Source of the DNA: an uncultured Chthoniobacterales bacterium
GTDB lineage: Bacteria > Verrucomicrobiota > Verrucomicrobiia > Chthoniobacterales > UBA10450
Direction: 5' to 3'
Assembly: GCA_955652155.1 (NCBI GenBank)
Contig: CATPAT010000169.1
Location: forward strand, 1-11,011
DNA: 11,011 nucleotides
In this document: piece by piece, positions 1-6,400 of the stretch
Position numbering within the stretch: the first letter of the stretch is position 1
How the letters are laid out: the number at the start of each line of letters is the position of its first letter
Translations under genes and position numbers: made by a program
The notes under the pieces: generated by a model
Told to the model about the DNA's origin: nothing
What the model saw: the letters and a program-made list of their open reading frames with translations, nothing else
Databases searched by the model: none

Positions 1-1
1 G

Positions 2-1153
2 GATATTCAGGGTAATCCGCACCTGAAGCCGGAAATCGCCTACGAGTACACCTATGGCGGCGTGCTAACTCCCGGCAAATGGTGGAGTCCTTTGCAGGGC
101 CTGACCCTGTCGGCGGATTTCATCCACATCGACATCCGCGGATTCACCACGTCCATAGATCCGCAGTTCTTGATCGATCACGCGGGGCCGCAAAATCCGG
201 TGACCGGCACGCAAACCCTCGGCCCTTCGACCATTTTCCGCGAAAGATTCAATGGTCCGATTACGCTCCTGTTCACGCCGGAGCAAAATCTGGGACGGGA
301 AATCCTGAGCGCCTGGGATTTCGAAGCGGTCGAGATATTCGACACTTCGCGGCTCGGTCATGGCGACTGGGGAACCTTCACTGCAACCTGGAACGAAACC
401 TACATGGCTGACGTGGACGTCCAGGCTATCCCGAACGGCCCGCGGGTAACGGCCGTTGGCAAGTTCGGTGGCGGTTTCCAAGGCCCCGGCGGCGGCGGCT
501 CGTTCACCCACAATCGCTGGTACGCGAGCATGTTCTATGACGGCCCCTCCGGATCGTGGATGCAAGGCATCGATGCCGGTGCCGTGGTCCACTTCGTCGG
601 GCAGTACTGGGATAACGCCCAGTTCACCTTCGGCGATTTAAGATTACGACCGGGCTTCGCTCCGGATCAGTTCGTGGGGACCGCCGGCGGCGCGGACTCG
701 GGCTGCTCGAAGAACTCCGCACTGTTTCACGACCCCGTCGAATTCCCGGGGGGTGTCGTTCCGCACAAGGGTGATCCGGGATTCGTTCCTTGTATAGGAA
801 CCTTTGATCGCAAGGTGCGTGAAATCGTGACCTTGGATCTGATTGTCAACTACACCTTCAACCTGCCACCGCCCGCGGCCCAAAACGAAGTGGCGGGATA
901 TGCCAAGGATGGCGGCAAGAACGTGAAGATGAAGGATGGCAAGGAGAAGAACGTGATGCCGGTCTCCACCGCCGAGTATAACCCGTGTGGATGGAGGTCC
1001 ATGCTGAACAATGTGACGATCACGCTGGGCATGGACAACGTGACTGACGAACAACCGCCATTCGTGGCTGCTGCCTTCGAAAACGGTTACGACCAGCAGA
1101 CCGCCAGCGTCAAAGGCCGGCTCTGGTTCGTCGGGATCAAAAAGAGATTTTAG
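2..1153 (+). CDS. TonB-dependent outer-membrane receptor, C-terminal part (5' end outside window)
   Basis: The frame is open from the left edge and ends in TAG, giving about 383 visible residues of the beta-barrel. It opens with the motif GNPHLKPE, the NPxLKPE signature of TonB-dependent receptor barrels. It ends with NVTDEQPPF, FENGYD and a last strand GRLWFVGIKKRF with terminal phenylalanine, the usual C-terminal signal for outer-membrane insertion. Alternating polar and aromatic strands (for example YLASMFYD-like, WDNAQFTFGDLRL, LIVNYTFNL) fit a porin-like barrel. The plug domain, TonB box and signal peptide must lie to the left. The family imports siderophores, cobalamin, or, in polymer degraders, oligosaccharides; nothing in the visible part identifies the substrate. 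The GTG at 62 is internal and not a real start. A lysine- and glycine-rich stretch at about 881-957 is probably an extracellular loop. Confidence 0.9.
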   Translation, partial: DIQGNPHLKPEIAYEYTYGGVLTPGKWWSPLQGLTLSADFIHIDIRGFTTSIDPQFLIDHAGPQNPVTGTQTLGPSTIFRERFNGPITLLFTPEQNLGREILSAWDFEAVEIFDTSRLGHGDWGTFTATWNETYMADVDVQAIPNGPRVTAVGKFGGGFQGPGGGGSFTHNRWYASMFYDGPSGSWMQGIDAGAVVHFVGQYWDNAQFTFGDLRLRPGFAPDQFVGTAGGADSGCSKNSALFHDPVEFPGGVVPHKGDPGFVPCIGTFDRKVREIVTLDLIVNYTFNLPPPAAQNEVAGYAKDGGKNVKMKDGKEKNVMPVSTAEYNPCGWRSMLNNVTITLGMDNVTDEQPPFVAAAFENGYDQQTASVKGRLWFVGIKKRF

Positions 1154-1181
1154 TAATTTCTCTTGCACAGTAGCTAGTCAG

Positions 1182-1212
1182 GCGGCCGGGTTCGGTTAGG
1201 GAACCCGGCCGC
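1182..1212. terminator. Inverted repeat between convergent receptor and tadA genes
   Basis: A perfect 12-bp stem (GCGGCCGGGTTC / GAACCCGGCCGC) with a 7-base loop lies 28 bases after the receptor stop and before the tadA 3' end. The T-run after it is weak (ATTTC), so it is a plausible but not classic rho-independent terminator. It could serve both convergent transcripts. Confidence 0.6.
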
Positions 1213-1297
1213 ATTTCATGTGCAAGTCTGGTGCGTTCGTGATTATCTTCTTATGCGTGGCGCCGTGATCAGCATCCACCTGAAGACCACCACCGGC

Positions 1298-1774
1298 TCA
1301 CGGAGCGGCGTCGTCCTCGATCGCCCCGCGTTTTTTACGGAAGAAATCCTGCAGAATTGAAGCACACTCGGTCTGTAAGACGCCGCTGGTGATCTGACAG
1401 CGGTGATTGAGCGCATTGTGTTGAAGCAAATTCATCACGGTGCCCGCGGCCCCGGCGCGAACATCTGTGCAGCCAAAAATCACCCGACGAATCCGGGTGT
1501 GGACAATTGCCCCAGCGCACATTGGGCAAGGTTCCTTGGTCACGTAAAGATCACAGTCGGTCAGGCGCCAGTCGCCGACGGCTGCCTCGGCTGCGGTTAA
1601 CGCGAGCATTTCGGCGTGAGCCGTCGCGTCTTTGAGCAGCTCGACTTGATTGTATCCACGCGAAATTATTCTGCCTTCCCGAACAACTACCGCGCCGACT
1701 GGAACTTCGGCGGCGGCGCGCGCTTTCATTGCCAAGCGCAACGCCTCTTGCATGAAGGTTTCGTCCAATTCCAT
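1298..1774 (-). CDS. tadA: tRNA-specific adenosine deaminase TadA
   Basis: Zinc-dependent deaminase that converts adenosine 34 to inosine in the anticodon of tRNA-Arg(ACG), an essential cytosolic step in decoding. From the ATG chosen at 1774 the protein is 158 residues, normal for the family. The catalytic HAE motif (His53, Glu55) and the PCxxC motif (EPCPMCAGA, Cys83 and Cys86) supply the zinc ligands and proton shuttle. The N-terminal PVGAVVV strand and the C-terminal NHR...FFRKKR segment are typical of TadA rather than of cytosine or guanine deaminases. A TTG two codons upstream (1780) is open in frame, but ATG is preferred; no clear ribosome-binding site is seen for either. The gene is divergent from the SYLF gene (96 bases between starts) and convergent with the receptor gene. 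Confidence 0.93.
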   Translation of the reverse strand: MELDETFMQEALRLAMKARAAAEVPVGAVVVREGRIISRGYNQVELLKDATAHAEMLALTAAEAAVGDWRLTDCDLYVTKEPCPMCAGAIVHTRIRRVIFGCTDVRAGAAGTVMNLLQHNALNHRCQITSGVLQTECASILQDFFRKKRGAIEDDAAP

Positions 1775-1819
1775 TGTCAACGCCGTTCGCCTAACAATGT
1801 CGGAAGATCGACATCTTTA

Positions 1820-1848
1820 TTGAAAAGACACGTCCACGCACCTTTAAG
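1820..1848 (+). promoter_or_regulatory. Possible sigma-70 promoter for the SYLF gene
   Basis: TTGAAA (1820-1825) and TTTAAG (1843-1848) are separated by 17 bases, matching consensus at 5 of 6 and 4 of 6 positions. The expected transcription start near 1855 would leave a leader of about 16 bases. It sits in the divergent gap between tadA and the SYLF gene. Assigned by eye only. Confidence 0.35.
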
Positions 1849-1855
1849 CCGGCGA

Positions 1856-1867
1856 AGTACTTGTACT
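1856..1867. repeat. Short inverted repeat just before the SYLF start codon
   Basis: AGTAC-TT-GTACT ends three bases before the ATG at 1871 and takes the place where a Shine-Dalgarno sequence would sit; none is visible. It may be an operator half-site pair or chance. Confidence 0.3.
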
Positions 1868-1870
1868 GCA

Positions 1871-2425
1871 ATGAAAAAGCTATTCTTCATCCTAACGATC
1901 TTTTCTTTATCACTAATTGGGGCGAACGCGACCGAGCAAGACACGGTCGATCGCTCGGCCACCACAATCCGGGAGTTTCGCCATATGCCCGAGAAAGGCA
2001 TTCCATCGCGCATTCTTCGGCGTGCGCGAGGCCTCGCGATTATCAGCGTCGTGAAAGCCGGCCTTATTTTTAGCGGAAAGGCCGGCGAAGGCGTGGTGGT
2101 GGCACGAACCGGACATGGTTGGTCGGGTCCCTCGTTCATCGGCACCGGCGGCGCGGGTTGGGGGCCGCAGATCGGCGCGCAAGTGACCGATTTTGTAATC
2201 GTGCTCAACAACGAGAGCGCCGTTCGCGCATTTTCCAAAGGCGGAAATGTGACACTCGGGGCGGACGCGAGTGTTGCCGCGGGACCAGTGGGACGCGCGG
2301 CCGAGGCCGATGTGACTCCGAGAGCGGCAATTTATACTTACAGCAAAACGAAAGGCCTTTTTATCGGCGCGTCGCTGGAAGGCGCTGTGATCGGCACACG
2401 CAAAGGCGCGAACGAGCATTACTAG
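1871..2425 (+). CDS. Secreted SYLF (Ysc84/DUF500) domain protein, cut short by an in-frame TAG
   Basis: SYLF-domain proteins bind phospholipids (shown for eukaryotic Ysc84/SH3YL1 members); the role of the bacterial secreted forms is poorly known. From the ATG at 1871 there are 184 residues: an N-terminal signal peptide (MKKLFFILTIFSLSLIGANA, cleavage near ANA-T) and then the SYLF domain from about residue 33. Recognisable family stretches are MPEKGIPSRILRRARGLAI, VKAGLIFSGKAGEGV, GWGPQIGAQVTDFVIVLNN, LGADASVAAGPVGR and YSKTKGLFIGASLEGA. The frame is open 255 bases upstream, but the ATG followed by a signal peptide is the convincing start. The TAG at 2423-2425 falls where the family normally continues with tyrosine-glycine, and the same frame goes on coding a family-like tail to 2515. 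The product is therefore about 30 residues short, unless the stop is read through or is a sequence error. Confidence 0.85.
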   Translation: MKKLFFILTIFSLSLIGANATEQDTVDRSATTIREFRHMPEKGIPSRILRRARGLAIISVVKAGLIFSGKAGEGVVVARTGHGWSGPSFIGTGGAGWGPQIGAQVTDFVIVLNNESAVRAFSKGGNVTLGADASVAAGPVGRAAEADVTPRAAIYTYSKTKGLFIGASLEGAVIGTRKGANEHY

Positions 2426-2515
2426 GGGCGCCCGGTCTCTGCTTACGACATTTTGCATGGGCGTGTCGCCGCACCGCCGGGCGCTGCGAATCTGCGGGCA
2501 GCTCTAGGCCGCTGA
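2423..2515 (+). other. In-frame continuation of the SYLF gene after the amber codon
   Basis: Reading on in the same frame after TAG (2423-2425) gives 29 codons beginning GRPVSAYDILHGRV and continuing APPGA...LRAAL, before TGA at 2513-2515. This is the tail expected after the EHY-Y-G position in bacterial SYLF proteins. A single TAC/TAT to TAG change would explain it. The retained frame and sense suggest a recent mutation, readthrough or a sequencing error. TAG also ends at least three other genes here (receptor, secreted protein, Pmp3), so the code is not generally reassigned. Confidence 0.75.
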
Positions 2516-2619
2516 GTCTAAATCGAGAAAGACGGCCGGCTCTTCCTCACCGGCTGGAAATCGTCTGCTGCCGATAATTTGCTTTACAAGCGGACCGCTG
2601 CTTTACGAGTTTAAGAGGC

Positions 2620-3126
2620 GTGCGCTGGTTGCGGACAATTTGTCTAACCTGCCTGTGTGTCTCGGCAAGCTGGGCGCAGCAGCAAGAGCCCAGCCTGGTC
2701 GATCGCTTGCTTAGGCCGAACATGGAGCTGCAGAACAATGCTCAGGGTAAAAAATTCGTCGCCAGTTCTGCTGTGGTCGAACATCAAGGCAGCGTGGGAA
2801 CATTTTTGCTGCAGCCGAACCGTGCGGAAAAATCATTCGTCAATACGCACGCGCTTACTACCAAGGAGTATCCTTCTCGCTCGGTCGTGACCGAACCCAA
2901 AATTTCCTCGACCCAGAATCGAACCGCAAACATCCCCGAACCGGTAGGAACATCGTCCGTTCGCGACATTCACAGTGCGAACAACCCTGATAACGTGACC
3001 GCGAGCCGAACCTTCGCCGACCAACATCAGTTCCGAGATCAGGGGAAAAGCCAAAAATCATTGGATCGGCAAAATCCGCCAATGACCATCGACCAAGTTC
3101 GGGACCTGCTGAATAAAAATAAATAG
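2620..3126 (+). CDS. Secreted protein of unknown function
   Basis: Not recognised. From the GTG at 2620 it has 168 residues. A signal peptide is clear: a basic start, the hydrophobic core ICLTCLCVSASWA, and probable cleavage before QQQ. The mature part is polar and rich in Asn, Ser, Thr, Gln and Arg, without membrane segments, cysteines or a known motif. It probably lacks a large folded core until the C-terminal helix-like segment MTIDQVRDLLNKNK, the most protein-like part. The start is uncertain: AAGAGG at 2613-2618 is only one base from the GTG but ten bases from an in-frame TTG at 2629, which would still keep the signal peptide (165 residues). The frame is closed upstream by TAA at 2575-2577. 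It lies between the SYLF and tyrS genes on the same strand; co-transcription with the SYLF gene (gap about 105 bases from the ancestral stop) is possible. Confidence 0.7.
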   Translation: MRWLRTICLTCLCVSASWAQQQEPSLVDRLLRPNMELQNNAQGKKFVASSAVVEHQGSVGTFLLQPNRAEKSFVNTHALTTKEYPSRSVVTEPKISSTQNRTANIPEPVGTSSVRDIHSANNPDNVTASRTFADQHQFRDQGKSQKSLDRQNPPMTIDQVRDLLNKNK

Positions 3127-3175
3127 CGCGCTCGGCAAAACCGGCTGCTCTCAGTTGCAATTGTCGGAAATCTTT

Positions 3176-3193
3176 GCCGCCGAGGACGGCGGC
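3176..3193 (+). promoter_or_regulatory. Hairpin in the tyrS leader with AGGA in its loop
   Basis: A perfect 7-bp stem GCCGCCG / CGGCGGC encloses a 4-base loop AGGA (3183-3186). It lies 17 bases before the chosen tyrS ATG and 8 bases before the alternative TTG. AGGA is the only Shine-Dalgarno-like sequence near the gene. It may influence tyrS translation or end the upstream transcript (no T-run, so a poor terminator). It is not a T-box. Confidence 0.35.
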
Positions 3194-3210
3194 CACTACA
3201 GTTGCGAATC

Positions 3211-4377
3211 ATGCGACCGGATGAAGCCTTGGCGTTTCTAAAAGAAGGCGCCGCGCAAATCATTAGCGAAGCGGAGCTGCGCGAAAAACTGGCGCTCGGC
3301 CGCCCCCTCCGCATCAAGCTCGGGGTCGATCCCACGACTGCCGACATTCACCTTGGTCACGCAGTTGTGCTGCGAAAGCTTCGACAATTTCAGGACGTCG
3401 GACATCAAGCAGTTCTTATTATCGGTGATTTTACCGGGATGATTGGCGACCCGAGCGGTCGGTCCGCCACCCGGCCGCATCTCACGCACAAAGAAGTGAT
3501 GCATAATGCGCAAACCTATCGTGAGCAGGCCTTCAAGATTCTCGATCCGGCCCGGACGGAGACCGTTTGCAATGGCGATTGGTTTCGCAGCATGTCCTAC
3601 GAAGATGTACTTCGCTTAAACAGCCGGGTCACTCTTCAACAGATGCTGCAGCGGGAAGATTTTCGCGGGCGGATCGATAATCAACAGGCAATCCACGCCC
3701 ACGAAATTCAATACCCGATCATGCAAGGCTGGGATTCTGTAATGGTGCGGGCGGACGTGGAGCTCGGTGGCACTGATCAACTCTTCAACATTTTAGTCGG
3801 ACGCGGTTTCCAAAAGGAGGAAGGTATGCCGCAGCAAATCGTTTTTCTTCTTCCGATCCTGGAAGGTTTGGATGGCTCAAAGAAAATGAGCAAAAGCTTG
3901 GCCAACTTCGTTGGCGTAAGCGAGCCGCCCACGGACATGTTCGGCAAACTCATGAGCATCTCAGATAAATTGATGGTGCGTTATTACGAGGTTTTGCTCG
4001 GGCGTGAGCTCTTGAAAGGCGCGGACCCGTTTGAGGCAAAAAAACAGCTCGCGTTTGAGATCGTGCAGACCTATCACTCGGACGAGGTCGCGCAGAGGAC
4101 ACTTACCGATTGGAATGCGCGCTTTAGCAAAAAGCGTTTGGACGAAGCGGAGCTTCCGGCAATTCCAGCGATGGCCGATGAATCGGTGACAGTGGTTGCA
4201 GCAGCTTACGCCCAAGCTTTCGCGCTCAAGAAGTCACGCGCGGAAGTGAGTCGATTGATCAAACAAGGCAGCGTACAAATCGACGGCAAGAAGATTGTCG
4301 ATCCAAAATCAAAAACCTCATTGCGGCCGGGGCAGATCCTGCGTCTCGATAAAACTCACGCCGTGCGAATCAAATAA
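3211..4377 (+). CDS. tyrS: Tyrosyl-tRNA synthetase
   Basis: Class I aminoacyl-tRNA synthetase that charges tRNA-Tyr with tyrosine in the cytosol. From the ATG at 3211 the protein has 388 residues, close to the roughly 400 usual for the family. The HIGH motif reads HLGH (residues 47-50), in GVDPTTADIHLGH. GDFTGMIGDPSGRS follows in the nucleotide-binding fold. GGTDQLFN (about 187-194) is a tyrosine-site motif, and KMSKS lies at 226-230. The last 65 or so residues (SRLIKQGSVQIDGKKI...LRPGQILR) form an S4 RNA-binding domain. An in-frame TTG at 3202 adds three residues (MRI); ATG is preferred without strong ribosome-site support. A hairpin lies just upstream and a strong terminator follows. The QKEEG/LEGLDGSKKMSKS arrangement and length suggest the TyrZ-like branch rather than the E. 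coli TyrS branch, but that is a judgement by eye. Confidence 0.95.
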   Translation: MRPDEALAFLKEGAAQIISEAELREKLALGRPLRIKLGVDPTTADIHLGHAVVLRKLRQFQDVGHQAVLIIGDFTGMIGDPSGRSATRPHLTHKEVMHNAQTYREQAFKILDPARTETVCNGDWFRSMSYEDVLRLNSRVTLQQMLQREDFRGRIDNQQAIHAHEIQYPIMQGWDSVMVRADVELGGTDQLFNILVGRGFQKEEGMPQQIVFLLPILEGLDGSKKMSKSLANFVGVSEPPTDMFGKLMSISDKLMVRYYEVLLGRELLKGADPFEAKKQLAFEIVQTYHSDEVAQRTLTDWNARFSKKRLDEAELPAIPAMADESVTVVAAAYAQAFALKKSRAEVSRLIKQGSVQIDGKKIVDPKSKTSLRPGQILRLDKTHAVRIK

Positions 4378-4407
4378 AAAAGCACGGAGCGGAAGCTCCG
4401 TGCTTTT
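4378..4407. terminator. Rho-independent terminator after tyrS (bidirectional)
   Basis: A 13-bp stem (AAAAGCACGGAGC / GCTCCGTGCTTTT) with a GGAA loop starts directly after the tyrS TAA. It has A-runs on one side and T-runs on the other, so it can end both tyrS and the convergent minus-strand gene that stops at 4431. Confidence 0.92.
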
Positions 4408-4430
4408 CATGGAGGTCTGCTTTGGAAGCT

Positions 4431-4910
4431 TTACGCGGCGGCAGCGGACTCAAACAACGGCAGAATAGGCATACGTTCAACGTAGGAGGTGGCGATGCCT
4501 TCAAAGTGCGCGCGAATGCTGCGCAGTTCCGCATTCACAAATGTATCGACGAAGTGCAGGCGCTGATCGAGCCAAGCGAAGAGCCGATTCTTTATCCGAT
4601 AGTGGATCGCGAGCGTGATCTCGGTGCACGTTGGCCGGATCTCGGTGAAGTCGACCAATCCCATCACTTCGATATTTCCGCCCGCTGATTCAAAGGCGAA
4701 CTGGTTGTCTGAATCGCCATCCACCGCCAGCAGGACGGTGCGTGCCTCAAAGCCGAGCGGACCGCGAAAACTGAATTCCACCGTCTTTGAAGAGGTCACC
4801 ATCGCTTTAGTGACCATCAGAAACTGCCGCTTATAGGATTGAATGCTGGTCAGCCGGGCCTTGGATTCATCCAACGGCTGGCTCATATGAAACGTTTTTT
4901 CTAGGAGCAT
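4431..4910 (-). CDS. SRPBCC (START/Bet v 1-like) family protein
   Basis: From the ATG at 4910 the protein has 159 residues, typical for a single-domain SRPBCC protein, a helix-grip fold with a hydrophobic ligand pocket. What is seen: beta-rich segments (TVEFSFRGPLGFEARTVLLA, FAFESAGGNIEVMGLVDFTE, TEITLAIHYRI) followed by a long amphipathic helix (FVDTFVNAELRSIRAHFEGI). The order 'F-S-G-N-I-V-G-x-V-x-F' then 'T-E-I-T-L' then final helix is what such domains show. No signal peptide and no catalytic motif are visible, and the ligand is unknown. The frame is open upstream to 5126 but would overlap bioD there, so the start was placed at 4910; an ATG at 4886 is an alternative. It follows bioD with a 130-base gap holding a palindrome, so it may have its own promoter. 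The family call rests on pattern, not on a decisive motif. Confidence 0.6.
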   Translation of the reverse strand: MLLEKTFHMSQPLDESKARLTSIQSYKRQFLMVTKAMVTSSKTVEFSFRGPLGFEARTVLLAVDGDSDNQFAFESAGGNIEVMGLVDFTEIRPTCTEITLAIHYRIKNRLFAWLDQRLHFVDTFVNAELRSIRAHFEGIATSYVERMPILPLFESAAAA

Positions 4911-4994
4911 ATTAATAGGGTGTTGCCAGAAAGGTTTAGCAGCGCAGGTGCCACTCTGATTTGCTTGGAGAAGAGCCGCTACAGGCCCCGATTT

Positions 4995-5013
4995 GTGTAA
5001 AGTTAACTTACAC
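4995..5013. promoter_or_regulatory. Palindromic operator-like site upstream of the SRPBCC gene
   Basis: GTGTAA-AGTTAAC-TTACAC, a 6-7-6 inverted repeat with a GTTAAC centre, lies in the non-coding gap between the bioD stop and the SRPBCC start. Its size and symmetry suit a dimeric helix-turn-helix repressor. It does not match the known BirA operator spacing. Confidence 0.4.
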
Positions 5014-5040
5014 TTATGTCCATTTAGTTTATAGACACGG

Positions 5041-5673
5041 TTACCCGCCAAGACCCAAAATTTGGATCCATTCTGGGGGCAATTCTGCGGTTTTTTCCGC
5101 CAATTCGGGCAGTAGCGGAACATCAAGAACCCTTGCTAGAATGTCCGCATTGGTGGTTTGGGCGATATCTGGATCTCTAGCGAGACTGTTCAAGACCACG
5201 CCCGCGCAGCGCAACCCTGCGGCCTGAACACTGCGAACTGTCAGGAGAGTGTGATTCAGGCAACCCAAGCGGTTCTGAGTCACAACCAGCACCGGCAGAC
5301 CAATCTCAACGGCCAGATCTTTGACAAAGTAATCCGACCGGACCGGCACCATCCAGCCGCCGACACCTTCGACAAATACGTCGTCAACTTGGGCCGCCAG
5401 TTTCCGAAACGCATCGAGCAACCGTTCGATGTTGATATTCACGGCTTCGATTTGCGGCGCGGCCGGTGTTTTCAGCCAAAGCGGATTAATTTCGTCTATG
5501 GTCAGACCATTTGCGCCCGCCGACAACAGAAACTCGGCGTCCCGGCGATCACCACAGCAAATCGGTTTGAATCCGGCGCACGATCTTCCATTTGCGCGCA
5601 ACCGTCGGAGCAATTGCAGGGCAGTGTGCGTTTTTCCAACACCGGTATCGGTGCCGGTAATGAAGATGCTCAC
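5041..5673 (-). CDS. bioD: Dethiobiotin synthetase
   Basis: ATP-dependent closure of the ureido ring of 7,8-diaminopelargonate with CO2, giving dethiobiotin, the penultimate step of biotin synthesis in the cytosol. The 210-residue protein starts with the P-loop GTDTGVGKT (residues 7-15). It also has the GFKPI lysine (Lys36) and the EGVGGW segment (102-107), equivalent to the EGAGG magnesium/substrate loop of the family. VTQNRLGCLNHTLLT and VVLN fit the nucleotide-binding half. The length is slightly below the usual 220-230. The start is GTG at 5673, ten bases after the purQ stop, so bioD is very probably co-transcribed with purQ. No bioA, bioB or bioF is in the window. Confidence 0.93.
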   Translation of the reverse strand: MSIFITGTDTGVGKTHTALQLLRRLRANGRSCAGFKPICCGDRRDAEFLLSAGANGLTIDEINPLWLKTPAAPQIEAVNINIERLLDAFRKLAAQVDDVFVEGVGGWMVPVRSDYFVKDLAVEIGLPVLVVTQNRLGCLNHTLLTVRSVQAAGLRCAGVVLNSLARDPDIAQTTNADILARVLDVPLLPELAEKTAELPPEWIQILGLGG

Positions 5674-5683
5674 GACGCCGATC

Positions 5684-6394
5684 TTATGCCGCGCGCGCGT
5701 GCTGAGCGACGATGGCCTCCATCATCGAGCGAAAAATCTTTGCGCCGTCAGCGCTTCCAAGCCGCGCGTCACAGGCACGGTCCGGGTGCGGCATTAGCCC
5801 GAGCACGTTTCCCTCGCGATTGCAGATGCCAGCAATGTTCTCGATCGAGCCGTTCGGGTTCGCCTCGGGAACAATTCGGCCACGATCGTCGGCGTAGCGC
5901 ATAATGACTTGCCGGTTGTGATTCAGCTCATGCAGCGTCTTATCATCCGCGAAATAACAACCCTCGCCGTGGGCGATCGGCATTCGGAGCAGAGTTCCTT
6001 CTGAACACCCATGCGTGAACGGCGAATCCGGGACTTCTACGCGCAGTGTCACCATCTCGCAGACGAAGCGAAGCGATCGATTGCGGACGAGCGCACCCGG
6101 GAGAAGGCCGGCTTCACACAAAACCTGGAAACCGTTGCATGTGCCAAGAACGAGTTTCCCCGCGCGCGCGTCGCTGATCACCGCCTTCATGATCGGCGAG
6201 AAGCGTGCGATCGCGCCGCAACGTAGATAGTCGCCGTAAGCGAATCCGCCTGGCAAAACGATGGCATCGTAATCGCGGAGCGACGTTTCTTTGTGCCAGA
6301 CGTAATCAGCCTGCAGACCTTCGATGCTGTTAATACCCGCGACGCAATCCTGATCGCAATTAGAGCCGGGAAATTGGATGACGGCGAACTTCAT
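5684..6394 (-). CDS. purQ: Phosphoribosylformylglycinamidine synthase, glutaminase subunit PurQ
   Basis: Class I glutamine amidotransferase that releases ammonia from glutamine for the FGAR to FGAM step of de novo purine synthesis. It acts in complex with PurS and small PurL. The 236-residue protein begins FAVIQFPGSNCD, has PGGFAYGDYLRCGAIA, and carries the nucleophile Cys86 in GTCNGFQ and His203 in MPHPDR. The third triad position, usually glutamate (HPER), is aspartate here (Asp205). PIAHGEG (about 139-145) is also typical. The ATG at 6394 follows the Pmp3 gene stop by six bases, and bioD starts ten bases after the purQ stop. This places purQ in the purS cluster, but separated from purS by a membrane-protein gene. 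Confidence 0.95.
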   Translation of the reverse strand: MKFAVIQFPGSNCDQDCVAGINSIEGLQADYVWHKETSLRDYDAIVLPGGFAYGDYLRCGAIARFSPIMKAVISDARAGKLVLGTCNGFQVLCEAGLLPGALVRNRSLRFVCEMVTLRVEVPDSPFTHGCSEGTLLRMPIAHGEGCYFADDKTLHELNHNRQVIMRYADDRGRIVPEANPNGSIENIAGICNREGNVLGLMPHPDRACDARLGSADGAKIFRSMMEAIVAQHARAA

Positions 6395-6400
6395 GTCGAT

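Noticed and set aside
644..1168. Long open frame antisense to the TonB receptor gene
   Set aside because: It lies fully opposite a well-supported receptor frame, has no family resemblance and reads as a typical shadow of GC-rich coding DNA.
1616..1870. N-terminal extension of the SYLF frame
   Set aside because: It overlaps tadA on the opposite strand, and the ATG at 1871 begins a clear signal peptide.
2535..2555. Possible terminator after the SYLF gene (GCCGG...CCGGC)
   Set aside because: The stem is only 5 bp with a 10-base loop and no T-run.
3127..3210. T-box riboswitch before tyrS
   Set aside because: The leader is too short (84 bases), and there is no T-box sequence, specifier loop or terminator/antiterminator pair.
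4995..5013. BirA biotin operator near bioD
   Set aside because: The palindrome is downstream of bioD, and its half-sites are too close together for the known BirA arrangement (two half-sites about 14-16 bases apart).
4911..5126. Upstream extension of the SRPBCC frame
   Set aside because: It would overlap the 3' end of bioD by 86 bases and encodes Cys/Lys-rich sequence without domain character; ATG 4910 is a better start.
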